From: JAZDDE01 sp039714435
Lineage (GTDB): Bacteria; Gemmatimonadota; Gemmatimonadetes; Palauibacterales; Palauibacteraceae
Length of the DNA: 9,905 nucleotides
NCBI GenBank assembly: GCA_039714435.1
Contig: JBDLJJ010000103.1
Span: 1-9,905, forward strand
Direction: 5' to 3'
Part shown: positions 1-6,164 of the stretch, piece by piece
Layout of the letters: every line of letters begins with the position of its first letter
Numbering within the stretch: position 1 is the stretch's first letter
Notes under the pieces: generated by a model
Told to the model about the DNA's origin: nothing
Databases searched by the model: none
Seen by the model: only the letters and a program-made list of their open reading frames with translations
Translations under genes and position numbers: made by a program

Positions 1-1863
1 CGATGACGCCGCTGGCAGCGCGGCGCGAATCGGCCGTCGGCCCGCCAGTCCGCGTCGCTCGAGAATGGCCTCGAAGCGCGGGTCGTCGCGGAGTGAGTCG
101 AATCGCGGGTGCCAGACCTCTATCGTATGCCCGAAAGGTGGCACGTCTGCCAGTTCCCCAAGAGCCGCCAGCGCTTCGTCGGGTCTTCCGAGCTCCAGCC
201 AGAGTAGCGCTTTCAAACCGGGGGGAAACAACGGAAGAGCACCGACATCCAGCCCCGCTGGCGGAGGCCCCGGCTCCGGCCACGCCTCCTGAATCTCGGA
301 CACAGCCCAAGATCCTGCCTGGGCCGCTAATTCGATAGTCAGTGACCACCACTCCTCCCATCGGCCCGCATCCAAATACACTCGGCTCAGGACGGCTTTG
401 AGAAAGTGCACCCGTCCTTCCGGGTCCAGCCGGATGCCCTCTCGGAACAACTCGATCGCTTCCTCCGAGTGCCCGTTAATCTCGGATACGTATCCCGCTA
501 CATTGAGCCGGATCGGAGATCGATCGAGGCCGAGAGCCCTGTGTGCGGCGCGAAGCGCTTCGTCCAAGCGTCCCACGTAGGCGAGAAACTCCGCGTATTG
601 CTGGTGCGCTTCGACGTTGTCCGGATCTATTGTCAGGGCCGCCTGATAGGCCGCCTCTGCTTTGCCCCACTCCCATCGATCGCGGTAAACATTCCCCAGG
701 GCCACGGTGGCAGACCCGTTGCGGGGATCGATATCGAGGGCCGTCATCGCCGCGGCCTCGGCCGCGCCGAGGTGGTCGGCCCAACCAGCCGAATCGCTGG
801 CTGTCTCGTCGTAGAACGGCACCAGGGCAGTGCTCTCTGCCAGACCAGCCCAGGCGGGAGCCCAAGTGGAGTCGCGCCGGATGGCGGCTGCGAACAGATC
901 GACAGCCTCGAGTACGCTGGACCCACGCTCGCGCATACGGGCCCGCCCGGCGAGGTACAGATCATATGCCTCGAGGTCGGCCGTCGGGGTGACGAGCAAC
1001 TCTTCTTCGCCAAGCCCAAGTGGCACCCGAAGCGCGTGGGCAATCGCCTCCGCAATCTCCGTCTGGATCGCGAACACGTCATTCAGCTCTCGGTCGTACT
1101 GGTCGGACCACAGGTGCGATCCATCCGACGTATCAATCAGCTGGGCCGTGATGCGCAGTTGGTCACCCGCCTTCCGCACGCTTCCCTCTACCAGATAGCT
1201 GACCCGTAGCGTGTCGCCCAACTGCTCTGCCGTTAGATCCCCGCCCTTGAAGGCGAACGCCGAGGTTCGCGCAGACACGCGAAGGTCTCTCACCTTGGCC
1301 AGCACGTTGAGGATTTCCTCGGTCATCCCGTCGCTGAAGTACTCCTGGTCACCCTCCGGGCTCATGTCGGCGAAGGGGAGCACCGCGATAGACGGCCGCT
1401 GGTCCTCGACTGGATCGGCCAACGCCAGCTGCACGTCTGCAACGCGATCGGCCCCCTCCGCCGTGCGGGCGGCCTGTGCACCGCTTCTTGATCCCACCCA
1501 CCAGGCGCCGAAAACGAGTGCGGCCACGCCGACTAACGCCATCAATCCTGACGGCAGGCGCTGAGAAGCGGGAGCCGCGAGAATCTCTCTCAATTCTTCG
1601 TCGGAAGCAGTTCGGGCCCGCCGGACACCCTCCGGCGTCATTTCGAACGCCCAGGCCAGAATGAGCGCCACCGGGAATCCCAGCATGAGGAACAACGCGG
1701 CGAATCGGTAGGTCCACGCGGGAAGCAGAAGCGCGGGTACAGCCAGATCGACGACCTGGAGGAGCACGAATCCGACGATGCCGTAGACAGCCATCACGCG
1801 GAACACGTGGCGGCGTTTCAGCTCCGCGAAGAACTGCTGGTAACCCGGGTTTGAGCCTCTCAT
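1..1863 (-). CDS. TolB-like domain / TPR membrane protein, 3' end outside window
   Basis: Reading the complement from the ATG at 1863 gives 621 codons without a stop, so the gene is cut by the left edge. Residues 10-40 match the conserved opening of a widespread family (FFAELKRRHVFRV, then a hydrophobic segment). Further hydrophobic stretches lie at about 53-73 and 106-124. A TolB-like fold (SIAVLPFADMSP, GMTEEIL, VEGSVRK) spans roughly 158-280, and TPR-type helices run from about 296 to 575. The segment HPRFDSLRDDPRF (585-597) is typical of the extreme C-terminus in this family, so probably little is missing. Family knowledge suggests a membrane-anchored protein with a periplasmic or extracytoplasmic TolB/TPR scaffold. 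Relatives are sometimes fused to adenylate cyclase or DNA-binding domains, but neither is visible here. No convincing Shine-Dalgarno precedes the ATG; the start was chosen because the family N-terminus follows immediately. The specific role is unknown. Confidence 0.9.
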   Translation of the reverse strand, partial: MRGSNPGYQQFFAELKRRHVFRVMAVYGIVGFVLLQVVDLAVPALLLPAWTYRFAALFLMLGFPVALILAWAFEMTPEGVRRARTASDEELREILAAPASQRLPSGLMALVGVAALVFGAWWVGSRSGAQAARTAEGADRVADVQLALADPVEDQRPSIAVLPFADMSPEGDQEYFSDGMTEEILNVLAKVRDLRVSARTSAFAFKGGDLTAEQLGDTLRVSYLVEGSVRKAGDQLRITAQLIDTSDGSHLWSDQYDRELNDVFAIQTEIAEAIAHALRVPLGLGEEELLVTPTADLEAYDLYLAGRARMRERGSSVLEAVDLFAAAIRRDSTWAPAWAGLAESTALVPFYDETASDSAGWADHLGAAEAAAMTALDIDPRNGSATVALGNVYRDRWEWGKAEAAYQAALTIDPDNVEAHQQYAEFLAYVGRLDEALRAAHRALGLDRSPIRLNVAGYVSEINGHSEEAIELFREGIRLDPEGRVHFLKAVLSRVYLDAGRWEEWWSLTIELAAQAGSWAVSEIQEAWPEPGPPPAGLDVGALPLFPPGLKALLWLELGRPDEALAALGELADVPPFGHTIEVWHPRFDSLRDDPRFEAILERRGLAGRRPIRAALPAASS

Positions 1864-1898
1864 GAGGCCCAAGTTCGTGGATGATGGCGCGAATGGGA

Positions 1899-1971
1899 AG
1901 CGGGCGACCGGTCTCGAACCGGCGACCTTCAGCTTGGAAGGCTGACGCTCTACCAACTGAGCTACGCCCGC
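1899..1971 (-). tRNA. tRNA-Gly (anticodon TCC)
   Basis: The complement folds into a complete 73-nt cloverleaf. The acceptor stem is GCGGGCG/CGCCCGC, the D arm GCTC/GAGC has an AGTTGGTA loop, the anticodon stem is TCAGC/GCTGA around CTTCCAA, and the T arm is GCCGG/CCGGT with loop TTCGAGA. The anticodon TCC reads GGA and GGG/GGN glycine codons, and the discriminator base is U, as usual for tRNA-Gly. The 3' CCA is not encoded and must be added after transcription. The gene lies 35 nt upstream of the TolB/TPR gene on the same strand. Confidence 0.97.
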
Positions 1972-1979
1972 GCGCCGCG

Positions 1980-2008
1980 AGTCTAGCACGCCGGCGGGCC
2001 GGATTCAA
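1980..2008 (-). promoter_or_regulatory. Sigma70-type promoter of tRNA-Gly
   Basis: On the minus strand TTGAAT (2008-2003) and TAGACT (1985-1980) are separated by exactly 17 nt. Each hexamer matches the -35 or -10 consensus at 4 of 6 positions. Transcription would begin around 1973, just before the tRNA 5' end at 1971. It could also supply transcripts to the TolB/TPR gene downstream, since no terminator is visible in the 35 nt between them. Confidence 0.55.
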
Positions 2009-2064
2009 GCGCTGAGATCCGGGCCCGGACCCGCCCGCTGGCTGTGGGAACGACGCCACAGGCT

Positions 2065-2117
2065 GAGAGGGGCCGCTTCGTTCAGTCCGCCGGCCGGCCG
2101 CTCAACGAACCCCTCTC
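2065..2117. repeat. Bulged inverted repeat, 14 bp of pairing
   Basis: GAGAGGGG (2065-2072) is complementary to CCCCTCTC (2110-2117). After a 4-nt bulge, TTCGTT (2077-2082) pairs with AACGAA (2104-2109). The loop holds a GC-rich self-complementary run (CCGGCCGG, 2090-2097). No U-tract follows on either strand, so a classical terminator is not supported. It could be an RNA structural element or a protein-binding dyad. Confidence 0.5.
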
Positions 2118-2252
2118 CAACCTACGCGTCTCATTCTTTAATACGTTGCTACTACTTGTGTTACATGGTCTGCTGCGCGTGCCCGCGGACCCTCTTCCGA
2201 GTCCCGCTGGCCCACCCGCTCGTCCGTGGCCCGGGATGTGTATCACTAGGCG

Positions 2253-2271
2253 CCGTCCTCACGTGTGACGG
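2253..2271. promoter_or_regulatory. Candidate operator, CACGTG-centred dyad
   Basis: CCGTC (2253-2257) and GACGG (2267-2271) flank a central CACGTG palindrome (2260-2265), giving nested dyad symmetry 39 nt upstream of the small ORF. A position upstream of a start codon suggests an operator or a 5'-UTR hairpin. No regulator can be named. Confidence 0.25.
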
Positions 2272-2309
2272 AGTGGGGTGAGCAGGAGGACTGAAAGCCG
2301 AGGTGGACT

Positions 2310-2594
2310 ATGATGCCGTTTACAAGAGAAGCAGTTCATAGTTGCGACAGAGAGCGATTTCTTCGCGCAGCGGCCGAGACTTTGCTGTCGGCCCTTGAGA
2401 CGATTGAGCGCGTATCTATGCGGCTAGCCGAGGCGGACGAAGGTGCGCTGCACCAGCGAGCGCAGACGCTCCTGAGCGGCGGCAATCGCTTGCAGGACGA
2501 CGTCGCGCGTGCGCCTGGGAAAGAATTCCGGGAGCGAATCGTTGACGAGTTTTCGAATCCTGAGATTAAAAAGCCCAGGCTATCTGTAGCGTGA
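2310..2594 (+). CDS. Small hypothetical protein, 94 aa
   Basis: I do not recognise this protein. It is charged and probably mostly helical, with no signal peptide or membrane segment and two adjacent methionine codons at 2310 and 2313. GAGGTGG (2300-2306) sits 6 nt before the second ATG, so 2313 is the better-spaced start. Reality is supported by this ribosome binding site and by the absence of any competing gene. Against it, its codons (ttt, aca, aga, cat, agt, tct, att, aaa) are visibly less GC-biased at third positions than those of the neighbours. It may be an orphan gene, recently acquired DNA, or a chance frame. The downstream plus-strand gene begins 177 nt later with a hairpin in between, so an operon is unlikely. 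Confidence 0.4.
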   Translation: MMPFTREAVHSCDRERFLRAAAETLLSALETIERVSMRLAEADEGALHQRAQTLLSGGNRLQDDVARAPGKEFRERIVDEFSNPEIKKPRLSVA

Positions 2595-2617
2595 GCTAAA
2601 TAGATTTTTCATAGATC

Positions 2618-2640
2618 GTACGCGCCGCTGAGGCGCGTGC
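2618..2640. terminator. Strong hairpin after the small ORF, terminator-like without U-tract
   Basis: GTACGCGCC (2618-2626) pairs with GGCGCGTGC (2632-2640), one G-T wobble included, around a 5-nt loop GCTGA. It lies 24 nt past the stop of the small ORF, where a terminator would be expected. The sequence that follows (ACCAAAAATC) lacks a T-run on the plus strand, so intrinsic termination is doubtful; the hairpin might instead stabilise an RNA 3' end. Confidence 0.35.
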
Positions 2641-2720
2641 ACCAAAAATCGCTGCCGCGTCAGGGGTGCTGGTTGCCCTTCGCCCCGTTTGGGTGCTACC
2701 TCCTGGCGTTGGCAGCGTTC

Positions 2721-2754
2721 TTTGTCCCAGCACACTTTTTGTCCCCGGCGCACT
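2721..2754. repeat. Imperfect 17-bp tandem repeat upstream of the membrane gene
   Basis: TTTGTCCCAGCACACT (2721-2736) is followed, 17 bp on, by TTTGTCCCCGGCGCACT (2738-2754). The second copy ends 17 nt before the ATG at 2772. Duplicated sequence at this spot suggests a paired regulator site or a duplicated promoter element for the gene downstream. Confidence 0.4.
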
Positions 2755-2771
2755 ATTGACCCGGAGGCTGG

Positions 2772-5093
2772 ATGTCTCACTGGAAGAAGCTGTCGCTGCT
2801 TGCGGGACTGCTGATTTCGGGTGGCGCGTTCGTCACCTTTAAGCTCGGCGGACCGCTGACCTCGTGGGAGGGACGCGAGGAGTACCTCGTCTCCCTGGCC
2901 ATCGGACTGGCCCTGCTGGTGTTTGCTCTGGTCGCCGAGATCCCCTTCTCGAGAGTCGTTCCTGACTACGGCGCGAAAACGCCGGACAGTTCTCGGGTCC
3001 CAGCTCCTTTCCAATCCCGGCGCTACACCACGCTCTTTATCGCCAGCTTCGTCGCCTTGTTCGTGGAGCTGCTCGTCATCCGCTACACCGGATCGCAGAT
3101 CCGCGTCCTGGCCTACTTCAAGAACATTCCGCTCATCGCGAGCTTCCTCGGCCTCGGTCTTGGACTCTGCCTCGGCCGCGGCGGGTCACGCAGCGCACTG
3201 CTGTTCCTCCTCTGGCTCGTTCCGGTAGCCGCTGTCCTCAGCGCCGGAGCGCCCCTGGTGGACGACTACCTGGGACTGTTCGCTCAGACATCCAGTTCGG
3301 AGCAGGTATTCGGACCTTACACTCTCCAGGTCGATCATCCGCTCGCGAGGGCCGTGTCGGTTACCATGATGGCCTGCTTCAGCGTGGCGGCGCTGGTCAC
3401 GATCATGCTGCTGTTCGCACATCTCGGCCGGCTGCTGGCCGATGCTTTCGAGGGTGTGCCCCGGCTGGCCGCCTATACCGTCAATATCTTCGGAAGCCTG
3501 GCCGGGATACTTGGGTTTTCGGCCCTGAGTGTTCTCGAGACGCCACCCTGGATCTGGTTCCTGATCGGCCTAACTCCGCTGCTCTGGTGGGCTTCGTCCC
3601 GAGGCCAGCGGCTCGTGGGACTGGCTTTGATCTCCGCCAGCGTAGTCGCTGTCATGCCCGCGCATGAAAACACGGTTTGGTCCCGTTACCAGAAGCTTGT
3701 CGGCCGTGAGGTGGTACTCCGCTTCGAGGACGGAGAGGCGCCGGGATTCCTGATTCAAATCTCTGACGTGTTCTATCAGGTGGCTCTGGACCTGCGCCCT
3801 GAGGCAGTCGCAAGGTACGGATTCAATCCCCATCCTCAGTACGACGCTTCCATCGCGGGGATTTCGCTGGACAATGTACTGGTCGTGGGCGCGGGCTCCG
3901 GTAACGACGTTGCGGCCGCTCTGCGAAATGGCGCTGGTCACGTGGATGCTGTGGATATCGATCCGGCCATCGTGCGCTTCGGTGCTGAACACCATCCGGA
4001 GCAGCCGTACTCCGATCCGCGCGTGAATGTGATTATCGAAGATGCCCGCCAGGCATTCCGCGAACTGGATCCGGGTACGTATGATGCGATCATCTTCGGT
4101 CTTCTCGACTCGCATACGCAGCTCGGGATGTCGAGTGTCCGGCTTGATAACTACGTATATACGGAAGAAAGCTTCGCGTCTGCGGCCGATCTGCTCAAGC
4201 CAGGCGGACAGCTGGTGGTGATTGCTGCGGCGTTCCGGCCCTGGCTCTCGGAGCGTATCGAGGTCATGCTTGCTCAGACCTGCGGCCGGCCGCCCGAAGT
4301 ACAGAAGTTCACGGTTGGAAGGGGATATCGCTGCGCGGTGGGCACGGCGGCGGTAGCGCTGGCGGAGGATCCAGCGCCATCCGGGGATGCGTCAGCGGGG
4401 GATGCGTCCGCCTCGGAATCCGTGATCCCGACGGATGATTGGCCCTTCTTCTATTTGCCTCGTCGAGGCGTGCCGGGAGCATACTTGTTCGTGGTCGGGC
4501 TTCTCGCTCTCGTCTCCGTTCTGGTGCTGCGCAAAAACGCCATCAGCCTGGGCGGCTTCTCGACCTACCACGGGCACATGTTCTTTCTGGGCGCCGCGTT
4601 CCTGCTCATGGAGGTCTACGCCATCAACCGCCTGGCCCTCCTGTTCGGAACCACGTGGCTGGTCTCCGCCATCGCGATCGGATTGGTACTGACGCTCATC
4701 GTGCTCGCCAACCTCACGGTCGCCCTGTTCGGATCGATAGGCTACGGACTCAGCTATGCGGCGCTCGCGGTGAGCCTGGCCATCAGCTACTCACTGAGCC
4801 CCGCGGCGGTGCTGGGCCAGTCTCTCGGCGTTCAGTACGCGTACGGGTTCGTGGTGCTGCTGCCCGTTTTCTTCGCGGGGATCATCTTCGCGCGCTCATT
4901 CCGGATGGCGGAAGTCGCCGGCACCGCGCTGGGAGCCAATATCTTCGGCTCCGCCGTGGGAGGCTGGATCGAGTACTCGACGATGGTTATCGGAATCAGG
5001 TCGCTGGTGCTCGTCGCCGCCGCGCTGTATCTGGCTTCATACCTGTTCTACAGGCGAAGCCGCGCTGGCCTTCCGATGGCCACTCAGGAATAG
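2772..5093 (+). CDS. Large membrane protein with embedded spermidine-synthase-like domain
   Basis: The 773-residue product has about nine hydrophobic segments before residue 298, a soluble domain at about 300-565, and about seven more segments at 568-760. The soluble part is a Rossmann methyltransferase-type fold of the spermidine synthase superfamily: VLVVGAGSGNDV (369-380, glycine loop), VDIDP (394-398, acidic residue for the nucleoside ribose), EDAR (423-426) and YDAIIFGLLDSHT (437-449). The membrane parts carry motifs I associate with this fused family, such as VELLVIRY (98-105) and AFLLMEVYAINRL (609-621), and TDDWPFFYLP (554-563) leads into the second block. Classical polyamine aminopropyltransferases have a catalytic Asp where FGLLD has Gly443, so true spermidine synthesis is doubtful. 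GGAGG at 2763-2767 supports the start. Residues 538-547 hold a short GDASA duplication. Substrate unknown. Confidence 0.85.
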   Translation: MSHWKKLSLLAGLLISGGAFVTFKLGGPLTSWEGREEYLVSLAIGLALLVFALVAEIPFSRVVPDYGAKTPDSSRVPAPFQSRRYTTLFIASFVALFVELLVIRYTGSQIRVLAYFKNIPLIASFLGLGLGLCLGRGGSRSALLFLLWLVPVAAVLSAGAPLVDDYLGLFAQTSSSEQVFGPYTLQVDHPLARAVSVTMMACFSVAALVTIMLLFAHLGRLLADAFEGVPRLAAYTVNIFGSLAGILGFSALSVLETPPWIWFLIGLTPLLWWASSRGQRLVGLALISASVVAVMPAHENTVWSRYQKLVGREVVLRFEDGEAPGFLIQISDVFYQVALDLRPEAVARYGFNPHPQYDASIAGISLDNVLVVGAGSGNDVAAALRNGAGHVDAVDIDPAIVRFGAEHHPEQPYSDPRVNVIIEDARQAFRELDPGTYDAIIFGLLDSHTQLGMSSVRLDNYVYTEESFASAADLLKPGGQLVVIAAAFRPWLSERIEVMLAQTCGRPPEVQKFTVGRGYRCAVGTAAVALAEDPAPSGDASAGDASASESVIPTDDWPFFYLPRRGVPGAYLFVVGLLALVSVLVLRKNAISLGGFSTYHGHMFFLGAAFLLMEVYAINRLALLFGTTWLVSAIAIGLVLTLIVLANLTVALFGSIGYGLSYAALAVSLAISYSLSPAAVLGQSLGVQYAYGFVVLLPVFFAGIIFARSFRMAEVAGTALGANIFGSAVGGWIEYSTMVIGIRSLVLVAAALYLASYLFYRRSRAGLPMATQE

Positions 5094-6127
5094 TCTTCCA
5101 GGGATCCAGTCCTTCTCACATCCAGTGTCACGCAGTGAAAACCGCCGCTGACAGTCCGGCAATGGCGCAGGCTGAGCGGGATCACGTCGATGCGGCGCTT
5201 TTCGAGTTCCTTTATGAGAGGCTTCTGCGCCGCGCTGACGACGGCCAGGTTCGGGTTGATCATGAAGAAGTTCATCCCGGACCAGATGCTGGCCCGCGCG
5301 TAATCCCAGGCGTAGCCGGTATCCATCATCTCCGGACACCAGATGATCTCCCAGTTCTTGAAGACCGCCGGCAGGTTATCTGGATTGATCCGGGAGGGAT
5401 TCAGCAGCGCCAGGCCCGGGCCGAGCAGATTGATAGTCGTATCTATGTGCGTACCGTCGTACAGCCCTACGAGCGGATGCACGCGGTATTCGTCCCCCAG
5501 GGCGCGTTGCAGCCACTGGCAGCCCATCATGTTTCCGCTGCAGGAGACCAGATACAGAATGTCCCTGCCGGCCCGCACTACGTTGGCCGCATCGAACAGG
5601 GGCTCAGTGTTTCGCAGCTGGTCGCCCGAGTCCGGATCATCTCCGTAGGTGTCGTCCAGCAGCCGCGGTTTGGGCGCTGAGATCCAGCGCGCCCCGCTAT
5701 GGAAGTACTCCAGCAGAATGTCCTTGTAGGCCAATGGCTCACAGTACCTGGAACGGAGAGGCATGGGCGTCTCGATGATCATGTCACCGATGGCCAGGAG
5801 AACGTCCCGCGGGCAGTAGTTGAACTCACCGTCCGATTGCCAATCCGGAGATCCGAACATTTTCGAGTGATCCGTCACTTCGGGACGCCTGACTATGACG
5901 CCCTCGCCTTTGAGCGCGGCAACGATAGTCTCGAGATCCTCCTTGGTCTCCTCGATGACTCGCTCATCGTAGGGACCGGAGGGAATCTCCTCGATGCTGT
6001 CGTGATGCTCGTAGTATTCCAGCGAGTAAAGACCCTTTTCGCCGATCGGTACCTGAGCCCCCTCGGCGACACCGACGATCATCTCCTCGAGCGGATCCCA
6101 CTCGTTGTGAACGTTAACCAGTGACAC
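5084..6127 (-). CDS. Glycine amidinotransferase (AGAT)-family enzyme
   Basis: The 347-residue protein aligns by eye along its length with mitochondrial L-arginine:glycine amidinotransferase (NEWDPLEEMIVG at 8-19, FDAANVVRAGRD at 178-189, GGFHCVTLDVRR at 328-339). The family moves the amidino group of arginine to an amine, releasing ornithine, through a covalent cysteine intermediate in a beta/alpha propeller. Mapping onto the human active site, D108, D179, H227, D229, R246, S280 and nucleophile C332 are all present. The acceptor-loop positions equivalent to human N300 and M302 are D224 and T226, so glycine need not be the acceptor; relatives act on other amines in cylindrospermopsin, saxitoxin and streptomycin pathways. 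It is probably cytoplasmic. It begins at GTG with AGGAGT 8 nt upstream, 37 nt after the asparagine-synthase-like gene, implying co-transcription. Its stop overlaps the convergent gene by 10 bp. Confidence 0.92.
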   Translation of the reverse strand: MSLVNVHNEWDPLEEMIVGVAEGAQVPIGEKGLYSLEYYEHHDSIEEIPSGPYDERVIEETKEDLETIVAALKGEGVIVRRPEVTDHSKMFGSPDWQSDGEFNYCPRDVLLAIGDMIIETPMPLRSRYCEPLAYKDILLEYFHSGARWISAPKPRLLDDTYGDDPDSGDQLRNTEPLFDAANVVRAGRDILYLVSCSGNMMGCQWLQRALGDEYRVHPLVGLYDGTHIDTTINLLGPGLALLNPSRINPDNLPAVFKNWEIIWCPEMMDTGYAWDYARASIWSGMNFFMINPNLAVVSAAQKPLIKELEKRRIDVIPLSLRHCRTVSGGFHCVTLDVRRTGSLEDYS

Positions 6128-6135
6128 TATGCGTT

Positions 6136-6141
6136 ACTCCT
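6136..6141 (-). promoter_or_regulatory. Ribosome binding site fixing the GTG start of the amidinotransferase
   Basis: AGGAGT on the minus strand lies 8 nt before the GTG at 6127 and inside the 37-nt gap after the upstream stop codon (6165). It makes this GTG the best start, which is also where homology to the AGAT family begins. Confidence 0.6.
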
Positions 6142-6164
6142 GTCTGATGTCGGTGGTGGTGACT

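Larger units (their letters stand above)
1972..2309. other. Gene-free gap with dyad elements
   Basis: This 338-nt stretch has no convincing gene. A plus-strand frame from GTG at 2044 to 2268 is open, but it has no Shine-Dalgarno and no recognisable family. The gap holds the tRNA promoter at its left end, a bulged inverted repeat (2065-2117), a locally AT-richer patch (about 2125-2170) and a CACGTG-centred dyad (2253-2271). Two purine-rich SD-like runs (2284-2290 and 2300-2306) precede the small ORF at 2310. Confidence 0.6.

Noticed and set aside
406..1209. Long plus-strand open frame (267 codons)
   Set aside because: It lies antisense to the TolB/TPR gene, which has clear family motifs throughout; the translated product has no recognisable domain.
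1899..1971. tRNA-Gly as attachment site of an integrated element
   Set aside because: No integrase and no second copy of the tRNA 3' end was found in the window.
1349..2059. Minus-strand open frame of 236 codons
   Set aside because: It reads straight through tRNA-Gly and is out of frame with the TolB/TPR gene; a by-product of high GC.
2044..2268. Plus-strand open frame of 74 codons with a hydrophobic stretch
   Set aside because: GTG start without a ribosome binding site, Pro/Arg-rich composition typical of chance frames, and it covers the inverted repeat.
3570..4115. Minus-strand open frame of 181 codons
   Set aside because: Antisense to the spermidine-synthase-like domain, with no domain of its own.
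2772..5093. Calling the membrane gene speE (true spermidine synthase)
   Set aside because: The polyamine-site Asp is replaced by Gly443 and the protein is far larger, with many membrane segments.
4439..5680. Plus-strand open frame of 413 codons
   Set aside because: It spans the end of the membrane gene and most of the antisense amidinotransferase, both well supported; Arg/Gly/Ala-rich shadow.
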